Assembly (NCBI GenBank): GCA_009760855.2
Contig: WPIO01000141.1
Coordinates: forward strand, 181,001-245,000
Length of the DNA: 64,000 bases
Direction: 5' to 3'
Source: Cristatella mucedo
Lineage: Eukaryota > Bryozoa > Phylactolaemata > Cristatellidae
A model generated the notes under the pieces. It ran no database searches and was not told where the DNA came from. It worked only from the letters and a program-made list of their open reading frames with translations. Below, piece after piece: positions 43,169 to 55,000 of this stretch. Each line of letters starts with the position of its first letter. Within the stretch, counting starts at the first letter, position 1. The translations under genes were made by a program, and so were the position numbers.

Positions 43169-46100
43169 CTAGCAAGAAACAAACAGCCAAGGGCTGAGCA
43201 AGCACTAGAGCACATTCAGCAATTGCAAATTCGAGAACACCGGGAGTCCTCACGCTCGACTGAAGCCCCACATGATATGACAAGAGAAAAACCCACATAT
43301 CTTCACATACACTGTTGCTGAAAATATAATAGTACGACATTTACGTAGTGCTGCACAAGAACTAAATCTCTTTCAAATTACTTCACGCAGGCTGATAAGA
43401 AAACATACAATCAGGCGAAAAATCTTCAAAATATGGCTGCAGCTATTGTGGCTGTAAATTCGTTGGGGGTGGTAATAGGTGGGTTTTTTATGATGCCAGG
43501 TATACTAAAGCTATGTGCATCATGTGAAAATAGTTATTGACAGCCATAAAGCTGGATTACCTCACCGATTTGTGAAAAAATAATAACACGTTTATGTAAC
43601 ACCCTTAGAGAACTTAATCTCTTTCTAGGCACTTTACATATGTTGCAAAGAAAGCATGATCAAACGGTTAGTGGTGGCATGCTCAATGACAACAAGCATT
43701 TGGTTAGAGATGACAGGCACCGAGTCAGCATGCAAATATGGTTAGTAGCAGCATGCACAGCGTCAGCTCGCATAAGCTAACTAGGGACAAATCACATGGA
43801 CCAACTGAATGCTGTGATTAATATATGTGTTGGTCCAGCGGTTAAGGTGCTTGCCCCGACCAAGGTCTGGCTGCGGTCGTAGACTCGAGCCCCTGAGGCC
43901 TATGTGAAGCTCCTGAATAAGGATTAAGTTAACTTGGGATGCTATACAAATGAATTATGTTATATTATATGCGTCTTTAGCTTCTTTTTAAATGTCGTCA
44001 AGTCAGGGGATGTCGTAACGCCAGTCGGAAATGAGTTTAGGCTTGGGAGCACACGTAAATAAAGGCATGGCCTCCATGTGATTTGAGGTTCGTATGAGGT
44101 ATAGATAAATTCATAAATAAATTACTAGCTGATTTAACAGCCTCTTTTGTATAACGACAAAAGAGCCTTTACGGCTATCACCACCGCTAGCAGCTGCAAT
44201 AAAGGATCGCCCAAAGAAGGATTCAAACCCACGACCTCGGGACCGAGGTCGTGAACAGCAACCGCCTTACCTTGTGGGCCATCACGGCTCACCAGGTAAA
44301 CGATTGATTCTGAAAAGCAGATGGTACGATGGTTAACATGGCAGAGGGGGAGTAGATCCGATAGATAGGAATAAGATCATCAAAGCAATCTCTGAAATAT
44401 GGGTTACCTCTAGGCCCCCTGCTTGGTCCGGCTCTTTTCACGATTTATACTCTTCCTCTTGCCGATATCATTGACTGGCAAACACAACCTGAACGTTCAC
44501 TTCTATGCGGATGACACTAAGTTGTTCTTTTGCTTTGATCCTTCCAAGACCTCCAGGCCATCGAATTCTCTCAACTCCCCTGCTGCATGTATTGATGACA
44601 ACCGCAAATAGATGGCAGCAAATTTTCTTAAATTAAATGATGATAAAAACCACTTACTAGTTATGGGCAAACCAAGTGTAATTCTGAAATTGAAAAGGCT
44701 AACGCTCAAAAATAGCTCTGCCAGCACATCTCCTGTTGAATCTGCACGAAATCTAAGTGCCATGTTCCTAAGTGACCTTCATTAGACGACTACATCAGCT
44801 CCACCATCAAGTCTACCTTCTAGAATTGCTCAACTTCGGGCTTGTTTAGACAGCAATACCACATCTAAATTGGTCCATGCATTTGTGACATTCCGTCTTG
44901 ACTTCTGTAACTCACTTCTTGCTGGTCTACTGGCCTGTGCAACAAGGAGCTCAAAGCTGGTGCAATACTCTGCAGCTAGGCTTGTCTGTCGTGAGCCTTG
45001 CAGTTGCCACATCTCACCACATCTTACCGACCTGCACTGCCTCCCAGTCAAGCAACGAATCGACTCCAAGGTTTTGTCACTCATGTTTAGGTCCCTTCAT
45101 AATTTGGCTCCAGCCTACTTATCGGATCTACTCCCCCCACCAGGCTAAGCATCATACCTCCTGCTTTTCCGCATCTGTTTACCTATACATCGCGCAAACC
45201 TCAAATCCTTCGGAGACCGTGCATTTAGTTTGTATGCTCCTAAAGCCTGGAACTAACTTCCTACTTGCGTCACGACATCCCCATGCCTGACCACATTTAA
45301 AAAGAAACTAAAAACGCACCTATTTATCACGGCATTTAGTGGGTACTGCGATTCGACCTCAATGTGCTTATGCGAGTTGACACTATGCATGCTGGCACTA
45401 ACCACATTTGCATGCTGACCCTGTGAATGTCACCCCTAACCATGATACTCGTGTTGTTTATTGAGCATGCTACCACTAACCATTCAATTGTGATTCCTTT
45501 GCAGCAAATGCAAAGCGCCTAGAAAGAGATTGAGTTCTCCGAGAGCGCTTTATCAAGTGTGTTATGATTATGATTATTATCACAACGCTTCTTGCCGACC
45601 TGCACTGGCTCCCAATTAACCGAGTATCAACTTCAAATGTCCGTCGCCTGTCTGTTGCTGCGCCAATGCTAGCACACTGCCCACTTCCTGCCCAGCACAT
45701 TTATGTGCAGCTGTACTATTTTCGTCCAAGGAAAGACTTCAGCAGAAATCATACACAGAGCCGGAGAGACGTCTGCAATCGCAATGAATGCAGGGAATGC
45801 ACACGGCCACATCAGGCAGGTAATGGCAGCTTCGCATAGGAGAGATGGTGCTGTATGCAAGTCAAGCTGACATGACAGTCTCACTTACCTTGGCCACTTG
45901 CCAGTATGGACCTCCTCGCGTGTAGAGAAAGAAGTGGTAGCTGTCGTTCCACATTACGTCAAAGTAATTCTCGATGTGCAAATTCAGCAAGTACTGCCGA
46001 CCATCGCCTTTTACACGCATGATCAGATGAGTAAACATACTCCAGTCGTAGGGATGCATGCGCCCGAACGACTTCTGCACATAAACAGAATGACTGGGGT

Positions 46101-49100
46101 TTCCTGTGCAAGGTCTTAGCGCTTACTAAGCATGCCGCAAAGCAGCCGAAGCAAAGGAAGACACAGATCAGCAGTTATATTGCAAAAAGTAAGGATGATG
46201 ACATAGCATCGGATTGACAAAATACGACCACGTGATGCTTGCATGTTGCTGACCAATCGACATCAACTCCTTCTAACCTGCTGCTTTTTTCAGAGATGAA
46301 GCCGGATCAGCTGTACTTTTGCATACCTAGCTAAAATGCAATCAATTGAATACCATATCCTTCTAAGACTTAGACTAAGACTTCCGAATTCGGCTCAATT
46401 AATTCCCTTTCTGTCTCCATCGACGACATTCTTACTTGCATTGCCACCAACAATCTAAAGCATAACAACGATAAGACCAACGCAATAGTTATGGGCAATA
46501 CTAGTTTCAACACTGGTTGGAAGACGTTACCACCCTCAACATTGGTTCCTGTACTATCCCGTAATGCCTGCCTGTAATTTGGGTTCACTGTTCTAAACAG
46601 ATTCGTCCTTGAATGAACAAATTGTGTCCACCATAAGGTTGGCTTACTTTCAGCTACGGAGCACTGCCAAAATAAAGGCCGCTTGAACAAGCCAGACTAG
46701 TTCACAAGTTATCGACATAACATCTAGATTACTGCAATTCCAATTATTCGGAATCTCCGACGCTTTAGTCGGTTGAGAATGGTGCAAAAGTCAGCAGCTC
46801 GTCTGGTCTGTCATCCTAGCAGACACATGCTAAAATAATATAATAATAAGACACAAGAAAAGGCCCTCCACGATAACTAAACTTCTTTATAGGCACTTTA
46901 CATGAACTGGAAATGATTGTAATGCAATGAAAAAGCATTTAAATCAGTTAGTGCAAAAATGCAGAACCAGCACAGATAAGCTCTAAAAAGGTCAGTTTAC
47001 ATAAAGTCAGCAAATAATCTGAGGAACATGAGGATCTTTGGCTCTTTTTTAATGTCGTCGAGTCAGGGAATGTCATGACATTACTCGATAGCGAGTTGCA
47101 GGCTTTGGGATCCTACAAACTAAAGGACGATCTCCAAACGATTTGAGGTTGGCTAGAGCCCGAGTCAGAGAAGCAGGTGGTAGCGTTGCATAGGACGTAG
47201 TTTGGATAGCTAGTCTGGAGCAAGAGACAGAAGAACGTGGCAAATCCTTTAAGGTAAACGCGAGGAATTTTCATTTCTGTCTGCAGCTCGAATGCAACCG
47301 ATGGCAGGCAGCTTCTAGAAAGGGGGCAGGTGAACTGCTATACTCGGTAACTCACCGGCTCACCTAAACTTGACCTAGTCACTCCTTACGCCTGCCACTG
47401 TAGGACCGTGCCTCCTCTGACTACCCATCTAACCAACCATGTGCAATTTAAAGCTCAGGACTCATCCACGACTCCTAGCGTGACATCCACAGAATTGATG
47501 ACATTAAGAGCAAAGCTAACCACCCACCTGACTCCTCCTTTCGGTGCTCTCTCCCCCACTTTACTTTCTCAAGTGAGCTGCAGTTGTTTTGTATTGCATG
47601 CCATTATCTTTTATCACTCTATATGCATCCTTTAAAGCATAGCAGGACTGCCTAGAAAAAGATTAGCCCTCCTCTTAGCTTGGGGGTTAGGTGATCGAAC
47701 CTCACGACCCAGGTCGTGGGTTCGGGTCGTACAGAGAACAATCCTTTATGTCCAGCTGCAAGCTGGCTTATGACCACAAAGGCTGGTGATCCGTGATGCT
47801 TCACTAGGTAAGGCGGTTGCTTTTCACTACCTCGGTCACGAGGTCGTGGGTTCGAATCCTGTGGTGGGCAATCCTTTATTGCCACTGCAAGTGGTGGTGA
47901 TAACCGTCAAGGCTCTTCTGTAGCAGAACAAAAGAGGCTGTTAAATTAGCTAGTATTTATTTATTTTAAAGGGTCTTCTGCTGCTACTTACACATGGGGC
48001 CATATGCATTTACACCCCCAGAGACCATTTCTGATGCTATTGCATTGTAATGTATCTACACCTGTAGTTCTAAAAAGCTACAAGGAAAAATTAGATGCTA
48101 TGCTGGAGAGTTCATAGCCTACATTACATTACATAAGTGGCAGGTAGTTAAGGCACATAGTTGGGGCAACATGGAGCTTAGCGGCTCTGGAGTGACATCC
48201 TTTGCAATAGAAACTGCGGATCGAATCACGTGGAAACATCGGCGTGATTATGATGAGCAGAAACATCGGTGTGATTATGATGAGGTACAGTACAGAAATG
48301 AACAAATCGAGCAGTTTCATAGCATCTACCATTTTTCAAAATCTTGGTGCCTTTTCAGAATCAAGCCTTTTGGTGCCTTTTCAGAATCGAGGAAGAAGCA
48401 TAAACAAGAGGATTTCTACAGTGAAAGAGAGCATGCACGATGCTCACGACCTGCCGGCCTGTTTTATTTCCACACTTTAGTCAATAGGGTGAGGACTGGT
48501 GCGGGTGCTGCATAAAAAAATAAAGCATAACTCATTTGCATATCGCCCTATGAGAACTTGATGTCTATTTAGGGCGCTTCACATATGCCACGGGACTGGA
48601 GCCCACGACCTCGGTCGTCAAATAAATTCACCTGCCAAACCAGTGCGGCAATGCCAAAGGCAAAGAAGCTAAGAGACTTCGCTATACTCCCAGCCCTGCA
48701 TAAACTGCGCCGGAGCCAACGTAAGTTGGCTCGTATATTTGGAATGAGGAGACTTGCGTCACGTAATAAACAAGCTAAGTGCACCAGGAAGGGCTTCATA
48801 ACTGTCATGGCCCAGGCTATCACAATAAGACAGCTAGCCTCGAGCACACTTGCCCAAGATGGCTGCACTACTACACTATAAGGAGGACGGCTTTGCCCAA
48901 CTAGCTAGTGTGGTCACCGGAAGCCGTAACTAGGACCAACATTTTCAGGGAAACGGTGCATCGTCGAGTTTCGTAGGAGAGCATTGTTCTGATGCCGAGG
49001 CCTAGTGAGTAGGGGGTGGTCGCCGAGTAAGCAGCATACAGTAGAAAGGCTGCTTAAAATATATAATTCATTCATATAGTGCCCCAAGAGAACGTAATCT

Positions 49101-51561
49101 CTATTCAGGCGCTTCACATATGCCTCGGGGCTCGAGCCCACGACCTCAGTCAGACCTTGGTCGGGGCGAGCACCTTAACCGCTAGACCAAACCAGCTCGA
49201 GGCCGAATGCCATGCCCCACGGGACTTGTTGAAGATGTGAGGTCGGTTTATTGGTCAGACGATAGCAACTTGCAGTTCTTCGGTAAAAACAAACATTGGG
49301 TTTGATTAAGCCAAAAAAAGCTGAGGAAGCCAGCAGTACATTAGGAAATATGGTGGAAGCATTTGTTTTCAGCAGTTAAGGTATCAGAGCACTATGCCAC
49401 ATTCATGGCATTAGGAATCTGAATGTTTATACCGATGCTCTGCACAATCTGAGCATTCCATATGTACGACTGTTGGGCAAAAGCATTATTTATCAGCAGT
49501 ATATTGAGCCAGTTATCAGCCAGGCATCGGGCTGGCTTGCATAAATGCTCAAGGCCCTGAGTGCAAATGGATCAGCCGATCTTTATTTTTTACTCTGCTA
49601 GTTCCTATCAGGTGGTATACAACTGCATTCTTACTAATAACTGTAAAGACCAATTTTGAGACCAACAAGCTGTAGAAATTCACGGCCTTTTGCTATGAAA
49701 AGAGTATTGCGGTCTACCTAAGCAGCGTATATATGGGATTAATGAGATGCATTGCTTACCACTGAAGTACATAGCTAACAATTTCGGAATGAAGTTGGCA
49801 TGATAAAAGCAGGTGGTCAAGGCATACCGGCTGCAAATATTTGTGCAGACTTAAACTACTGCCTGGCCCAAGTACTGTGGTAGAGATAGGCAAATTAAGG
49901 CAATGCAGCTTATGGGTAACTGACAAAATAATCTGTTCCCAATGTCAGCCGTCGAATTCCTGATGAGAGCCCATTCTGAGATGGATTTTGTGTTTTGTGG
50001 TCGAGAGTACTCAACTGCAGCTGACTGCAGACCCACAGATATGTGGCATCAGTCCAAACAGCTGATCACTAGCTCGCCACCAAACTCTGCACCAGCCAGT
50101 GAGCAACATTTTAAATTCCATCCATGAGAGCAATTACTAGGCTAACAGTAGTAACAGCCAGAATTAATTTTTTGGTCAGGAATGGGCGCAGAATGTCCGG
50201 CTGAGCCGGCAAGCTGCAATCAGCTGGAAGCATACAAGGCATAGTCAGAATCGGCGTAGGAGCCAACTGGTGCATGAATCTAATGGATGTGAGTCCCACG
50301 TGCAGATGCACTACGAGAAAAAGAATGGTACCGCGTATCGCATAAACTTGTAGCCTTAAGCTTTACCGAGCCCACCCTACTATGGCCTCCAGGTCAACTA
50401 CTCCAGTGAGCAATTTTGAAAACTTCCCTGATGGTCCAAACGAGTGAAATTTAAGCAAAAATAAATGCATCAGCCAAACACTCGATTTACATAGCATGAC
50501 AACCATAGCACGGGCAGTAGAAGCACTAATGACAATAGGATGTGGCCCCTCAGCGATAAGCAATTGTAACCCTTGGGCTGGCATGGACATGCCGAGTTTC
50601 CAAATTACGACGGATACTATAGCATGCCAAACTGTCAGCAATTCGTCCCATAATTAGGCCGGTGGTCTTACGCTATTGTCTAGACATAAAATTACGTCAC
50701 ATTAAATGTCTCAGCTGACGTTGAACCTCCAATCTTCGATCGTCCAGTGGCTGGCTGTGCACAAACGCCCGCTCAAATGTTGCTTCTCGATGTAACCGAC
50801 CTCCACAAACACGTACAGCGCATCTGCCTCGAATTGTTCTGCTTTCGCCGGGTCATTAGTGTTTGCATAAACCCATGCAGCCAAAATTCAATGCTTTTTG
50901 AAATAGCTGGCCATCGCCTTGACGTCATGTCACGTGAAAATCTACCGTACTACGTTAAACTAAAATAACGCACTAACCGTGGTGAAACGAAGTAGCCCCA
51001 TGTAAAAGGCGTGCGAAAAGCATACCATCATTGACATACTGGAAGCCGACTTACATACAGATAAGGCGACCGTATGTTACAGTATCCGGCGCGCGTGTTG
51101 ACACCATCCTTCGGCACTCGTGTGCTCAGAGTGCCTTCGAATACGGAGCACTTGCTCTGGCTCAGCGTTAGCTGACCGCTGCTGTAGCCTTCATTGTTAT
51201 CGCTGTCACACGTGAGCACCCACTCGTCGATGGCTTCCTGACTGTTCATTTTCCACTGGTACATGTAGTCCCCGTCGTGCATAGCCGTCCACGGATCCAT
51301 GTTCACCTTGTCCTTAATCTCTCGACCCAGCTTTAGGAACTCGGATTTCAGGGACACCAAGCCCGTCTTCATCCGCTCAGCCGGCTCCAGCTCCGGCTGC
51401 TTGACCTTATAGCCGCCCTTCCTATCGGGCTCAAAAACGCTCACTCTGCGGACCGCGCGAAGATCCGAGCACCTGGGCAGCAGGCGCCCCGAAACGACGC
51501 CAGCGGCCCAGCACGTCCGCTTCCAGGCCGACGCCGCCAGCCAGGATGAGGTGGAGGCCAT
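42950..51561 (-). CDS. NDUFAF1: NDUFAF1 (CIA30), complex I assembly factor (3 exons, complete)
   Basis: NDUFAF1 works in mitochondria in the MCIA module that builds the membrane arm of respiratory complex I. Exons 51055-51561, 45889-46074 and 42950-43168 join in phase 0 into 303 residues (human about 327). The N-terminal 44 residues are rich in Ser, Ala and Arg with no Asp/Glu before the VFEPD segment except the Asp of CSDLR, as expected for a mitochondrial presequence. The CIA30 domain follows: WVLTCDSDNNEG, GTLSTRVPKDG, RAGYCNIRS, YDWSMFTHLIMRVKGDGR, FFLYTRGGPYWQ, IPFSKFYLTSKGRIQD and the closing FRLELDYIGL. Both introns are large (4.98 and 2.72 kb) and rich in repeats. It is divergent from CHP1, 441 bp away. 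Confidence 0.96.
43832..43975 (+). mobile_element. SINE-2 copy nested in LINE-A
   Basis: Head TGGTCCAGCGGTTAAGGTGC, B-box-like GACTCGAGCCCC, tail with TGAATAAGGATTAAGTTAAC and GCTATACAAATGAATTA. Flanked by ATATGTG and ATATGCG, a plausible imperfect target duplication. Confidence 0.82.
44122..44292 (-). mobile_element. SINE-1 copy nested in LINE-A
   Basis: Minus-strand SINE-1 with the palindrome CACGACCTCGG/TC/CCGAGGTCGTG near 44230-44253 and tail GATAGCCGTAAAGGCTCTTT. Confidence 0.88.
44396..45660 (+). mobile_element. LINE-A fragment with RT motif (NDUFAF1 intron 2)
   Basis: Includes the RT active-site segment HFYADDTKLFFCFDP at about 44498-44542, then the C-terminal region in two frames (VCREPCSCHISPHLTDLHCL), the 3' UTR, a hairpin at 45512-45550 and a tail. 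A further RT C-terminal scrap (LLADLHWLPIN) follows at 45588. Confidence 0.9.
45889..46074 (-). CDS. NDUFAF1: NDUFAF1 exon 2
   Basis: 62 codons, phase 0: MRVKGDGRQYLLNLHIENYF and FLYTRGGPYWQVAK. Acceptor GTGCAG, donor GTAAGT. Confidence 0.97.
46390..46830 (+). mobile_element. Diverged LINE fragment (NDUFAF1 intron 1)
   Basis: Decayed sense frames show SVSIDDILTCIATNNLKHNN, DKTNAIVMGN and AYFQLRSTAKIKAA, the post-YADD region of a CR1/L2-type RT. It is more diverged than the LINE-A copies. Confidence 0.65.
46840..47215 (-). mobile_element. LINE-A-like fragment, diverged
   Basis: Antisense with a recognisable but mutated 3' end (AGGCACTTTACATGAACTG) and the segments TCAGGGAATGTC and GGCTTTGGGATCC. 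Confidence 0.65.
47690..47965 (+). mobile_element. Two adjacent SINE-1 copies (one partial, one full)
   Basis: 47690-47785 is a partial head and body (CCCAGGTCGTGGGTTCGGGT). 47790-47965 is nearly complete: GGTAAGGCGGTTGC, B-box GGGTTCGAATCC and tail GTCAAGGCTCTTCTGTAGC ending TTAAATTAGCTAGTATTTATT. Confidence 0.82.
48530..48620 (-). mobile_element. SINE-2 fragment
   Basis: Antisense tail and B-box region: ATATCGCCCTATGAGAACTT, GGGCGCTTCACATATGCC, CTGGAGCCCACGACC. Confidence 0.75.
49065..49205 (-). mobile_element. SINE-2 copy (NDUFAF1 intron 1)
   Basis: Nearly full-length on the minus strand: TGGTCTAGCGGTTAAGGTGC, GTGGGCTCGAGCCCC and a LINE-A-like tail (GCGCCTGAATAGAGATTACG, TTCTCTTGGGGCACTATATG). 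Confidence 0.88.
49206..51054. other. NDUFAF1 intron 1, repeat-poor portion
   Basis: About 1.8 kb next to exon 1 without recognised repeats or exons. ORFs are short and overlap on both strands. Confidence 0.5.
51055..51561 (-). CDS. NDUFAF1: NDUFAF1 exon 1
   Basis: 169 codons from ATG at 51561, holding the presequence and the first half of the CIA30 domain. The donor GTAAGT follows CTG TAT. The ATG chosen is the first in the open stretch and yields a basic N-terminus. Confidence 0.94.
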
Positions 51562-52002
51562 CGGAGCAGCCGGCTAGCCGCTGCTATCCGATTGGCGAAC
51601 TGCAGATTCTTTCACCATGCGTACGTACGCATGCACCACGGAACGACCGTCGGCTTATTCTACGACGGATGACTGCATCGGCAGCACGGTCAGCAGCAAG
51701 ATTCGGTTGCACGCATGCCCGGCACCAGCCGGAAGACGGACGGGATGCTGCGGTCAAGGTAACAGCTTGCGCTGCAAGTTATCTGAGACCTGTGGCGAAG
51801 ATAATCTCATCTGGAACTAGCCAGACTTATCTAGTTTTGCGTAAATTATATTCAATTATCCTTTCTGTGGGCAGAAGCATCGAAAAAAATACCGTAAGTG
51901 TCTGGCAGATAAAAAATATTGACTTCCGGATGAGCGAAACGCTGATTGGAGTGGAGTGGGTGTGTGTGCGTGCGTCTGTGTGGTTCTTCACTCGCTGTCG
52001 GT
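51562..52002. promoter_or_regulatory. Divergent NDUFAF1/CHP1 intergenic region, probable bidirectional promoter
   Basis: The 441 bp separate the two start codons of oppositely transcribed genes. The NDUFAF1-proximal half is fairly rich in CpG; the CHP1 side has a G/T-rich run (about 51950-51985). I saw no TATA box well placed for either gene. Shared promoter function is inferred from geometry only. Confidence 0.65.
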
Positions 52003-52069
52003 ATGGGAAACAAAGCTGCTGTACTATTACATGATGAGGAGATTAACCAAATACAAAAAGAAACCGGTT
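52003..52069 (+). CDS. CHP1: CHP1 exon 1 (start)
   Basis: 22 codons plus one base, MGNKAAVLLHDEEINQIQ then KETG, before the strong donor GTAAGT. The ATG sits in GGTATGG. An in-frame upstream ATG (51946) would destroy the N-terminal glycine and is less likely. Confidence 0.93.
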
Positions 52070-55000
52070 GTAAGTACGTTATTTGTGCTGCACGTGGCAC
52101 ATTAGTCGAGCTTTCGAAATTAATACCAGCGTCCAGGTCTACCGAACCGCACCATTGTACAAGTGCAGTTATTGTCGAGGCGTGACGTGCCTCCTTACCT
52201 TTAGCATAACAGTTTCGACCGGAGCAATAGTTTTGAGTGGTAGCTTGATAGGGTGTTGTCTTTTAATTAGCTCTACCCATGAGAAGGTTATGGTAATATA
52301 TACGCCGCGGTCGGAGGTAGGCCGAGCAGCGTCTGCAAACTGCCGTCAATCTTCAAGTCGTGTAGCTAGCTGGCCAGTTGGCGATCTCAGGTTGAACCCT
52401 TTTGGATCTTCAGCCGAGTTATAAACTGATTTATTTTTACTACCGGTTCATCAGCAGAGTCTTTAGTTTACCCACTTGATTTCGGTGTTAGTGAAGATGC
52501 GTTTAGGGTGTATGGTTAATGTTCCTAAACTGCCCCAGCGTACGCAGTTAAAAATTAAAATCCAGTGTTCATTTTTCTCCAGAGCCTTAGGACAGCTAGC
52601 AGTTAGGCGTATCGCTGAATGTACGAAGACATTGCTACACCGCGTCTCTTTAGCGGCGCTCAATGCGTAGACCAAGGCTGCTTTCCAAACGCGGAGAACC
52701 TGAATGAGAACGCTGGCACTTAACTCTGCTACTTACGTGTTAGTGACCTACGCCATTTAAAGAGCATCTGGCCTTGTGCTGTTCGGGGTTCAGGACATAG
52801 ACCGAAAATCCCAAGTACCAATTTTGCCTGTGCCATTTAAAGAGCATTTGGCCTGTGCTGTTCGGGGTTCAGGACATAGACCGAAATCCAAAGTACCAAT
52901 TATTTCGAATGTAGCTTACTCGCAGTTGGGTATGGCTAGCCAATGGCTAAAATGCTCACGCTTCATTGTCTAGGTTATGGGTTCGAGTCCTGCAGTGGGA
53001 AATCCTGTATTACCCACTGCAAACGGAGGTGATAGCCTTTAAGGCGCTTCTGCTGCTATATAAATGAGACAGCCGAATCTGTTGTTTTTTAACTCGTTTT
53101 TATGCAGACGATAGTGTGACAGCCCTCTGCATGACCTGTCCTCGGGCTGGGTAGCGCGACCGAGCAACAAGCCTTCTGGCTCCAACACCAAAACCTTGAT
53201 TCCAAGCCATGCCGGCTAAGCCCCGTCTACACACTCTAGACGGCTGCCGGTATCGAGGGATCGAGCCCTCCCTCCCAGCTCTACTCCTTCGGAAGCACTT
53301 ATATTTCATGCATGCGTTGTTTTTTCGCACTGTCGGGCTATTGGTCGTTCCGAACCCACCCGACAGCTGGCGGCAATTTGTGGTTGATGGATGTCCCCAC
53401 AGATGCCACCAATGCACGGATTCTGGGCAGGACTGTCAAGTCATCGTCAGCCCTCCACCACTCGTGAGCCTGTGGCTGCTTATGCAGTCAGAGCCCTCGT
53501 AGGGTCTCTGCCCAGTGCTCGCAGGCTGCATAATCGTGTTCACTCCCAGATAGTCGTTGTTGTAAGATCGAAATTGAATGTGATTGACTTGTTTATGCCT
53601 GTGTGGTCACGCGACAGATGCATGGTATACCATGCATGGTAGTACCATGCATTCATCTGGTATTCTTGTACATGAATCTCGTGATGTCCTTATTCTGAAT
53701 TAGGGAATCTACGATATAATAATGCTGTAGTTTAGTTGCATTCTGACCCTTTGCATGTCACTTCTAACCATGTTATGCTTGTTATTCATTGAGCTTGCTA
53801 CCGCTAACCGGTCGACCATGCTTTCTTTACAGCAAATTTAAGGTGCCTAGAAAGAGATTGAGTTCATTGAGGGTGCTATATTAAATGTATTATTATTGTT
53901 ATAAAAAAATCAGAAACTAATAGTAATAGCTATCTTGATTTTTCTTTTTGTCACGAACACACCAGCCATCTGGAATACAAATATTGTAGTTAAGAGGCCT
54001 TTTGAACTCCTCAAATAATGTAGTTTATCCGAACACTGACTTACTTCTTTTCACAGCGAAGCAATGAGAAAAACCATCGAATCAGCTGCAAAGACAGATC
54101 TACTAGCTTTGTAGCCATTAAATCCTCAAAGTTGGCCAATTTTTATGATACTCTGTGGCTTAAACAATGTGATGCTTATAGAGCAATCGAAGGGCGAGGC
54201 CGGACTAGTAGTCTTCACTCTTCTAATTGGTGATGTCATGTCACGTGCAGGCTGATAATTCAAGTGTCGTCGTATAAACTGTATAGAGTTTAAAAGCTTC
54301 AATTTAAAACCCAGTTCCACAGCTAGCCCGCAAGATCAATACAGGTCTAAGATAAGGGGTAATCGATGACAGTAATAATAATAATAATAATAATACGCCC
54401 AGTCTCCCATCTAGCATTCCTATCAAAGACACTGGAACAGGTCGTGGCGGACCAGCTGAACTCATATATCGAAACTTCAAACCTTGCTAGTAATTTTCAG
54501 TCTCGCTTTAGAGCTAATCACTCCACAGAGTCAGCATTGCTTAGGGTGTACAACGACCTACTTAGGAATGCAGACATAGGTCGAGTGTCTCTACTTGTTT
54601 TGCTCGATCTTGCAGCAGCTTTTGATATAATCGATCACCAAGTCCTTCTAGAGCGCCTCTCATCTCGCCTGGGCATCACTGGCGCTGCTCTGCAATGGTT
54701 CAGGTCCTATCTCAGTGGGAGACTCCAGAGTATTGATGTGAATGGACAAAGATCATCAGAGGTAATAAACCTCTGAAATATGGGGTACCCCAGGGCTCCG
54801 TGCTAGGTCCGGTTCTTTTCACGGTTTATACTTTCCCTCTTGCTGGTGTGATTGCCAAGCGCAATGTAGGCTTTCACTTCTATGCGGATGATACTCATGT
54901 GTACCTTTGCTTTGATCCCTCCCAGCCTTCGAGCACTTCGAATTCTCTCGACTCACTTGCTGCATGTAATGATGACACTCGCACATGGATGGTAGCAAAT

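Larger units (their letters stand above)
43580..44395 (-). mobile_element. LINE-A fragment carrying SINE-2 and SINE-1 insertions (NDUFAF1 intron 2)
   Basis: The antisense LINE-A 3' region starts with its hairpin at about 43600-43640. It is interrupted at about 43832 by a sense SINE-2, resumes at ATGCGTCTTTAGCTTC, is interrupted again at about 44120 by an antisense SINE-1, and resumes at AACGATTGATTCTGAAAAGC. Confidence 0.82.

Noticed and set aside
51546-52034. 162-codon plus ORF across the divergent promoter
   Set aside because: It overlaps NDUFAF1 exon 1 antisense and CHP1 exon 1 in another frame, with no recognisable motif.
54366-54776. Intact reverse transcriptase gene
   Set aside because: A stop and a frame change fall between the palm Asp motif and the YADD motif, and no endonuclease domain precedes it.
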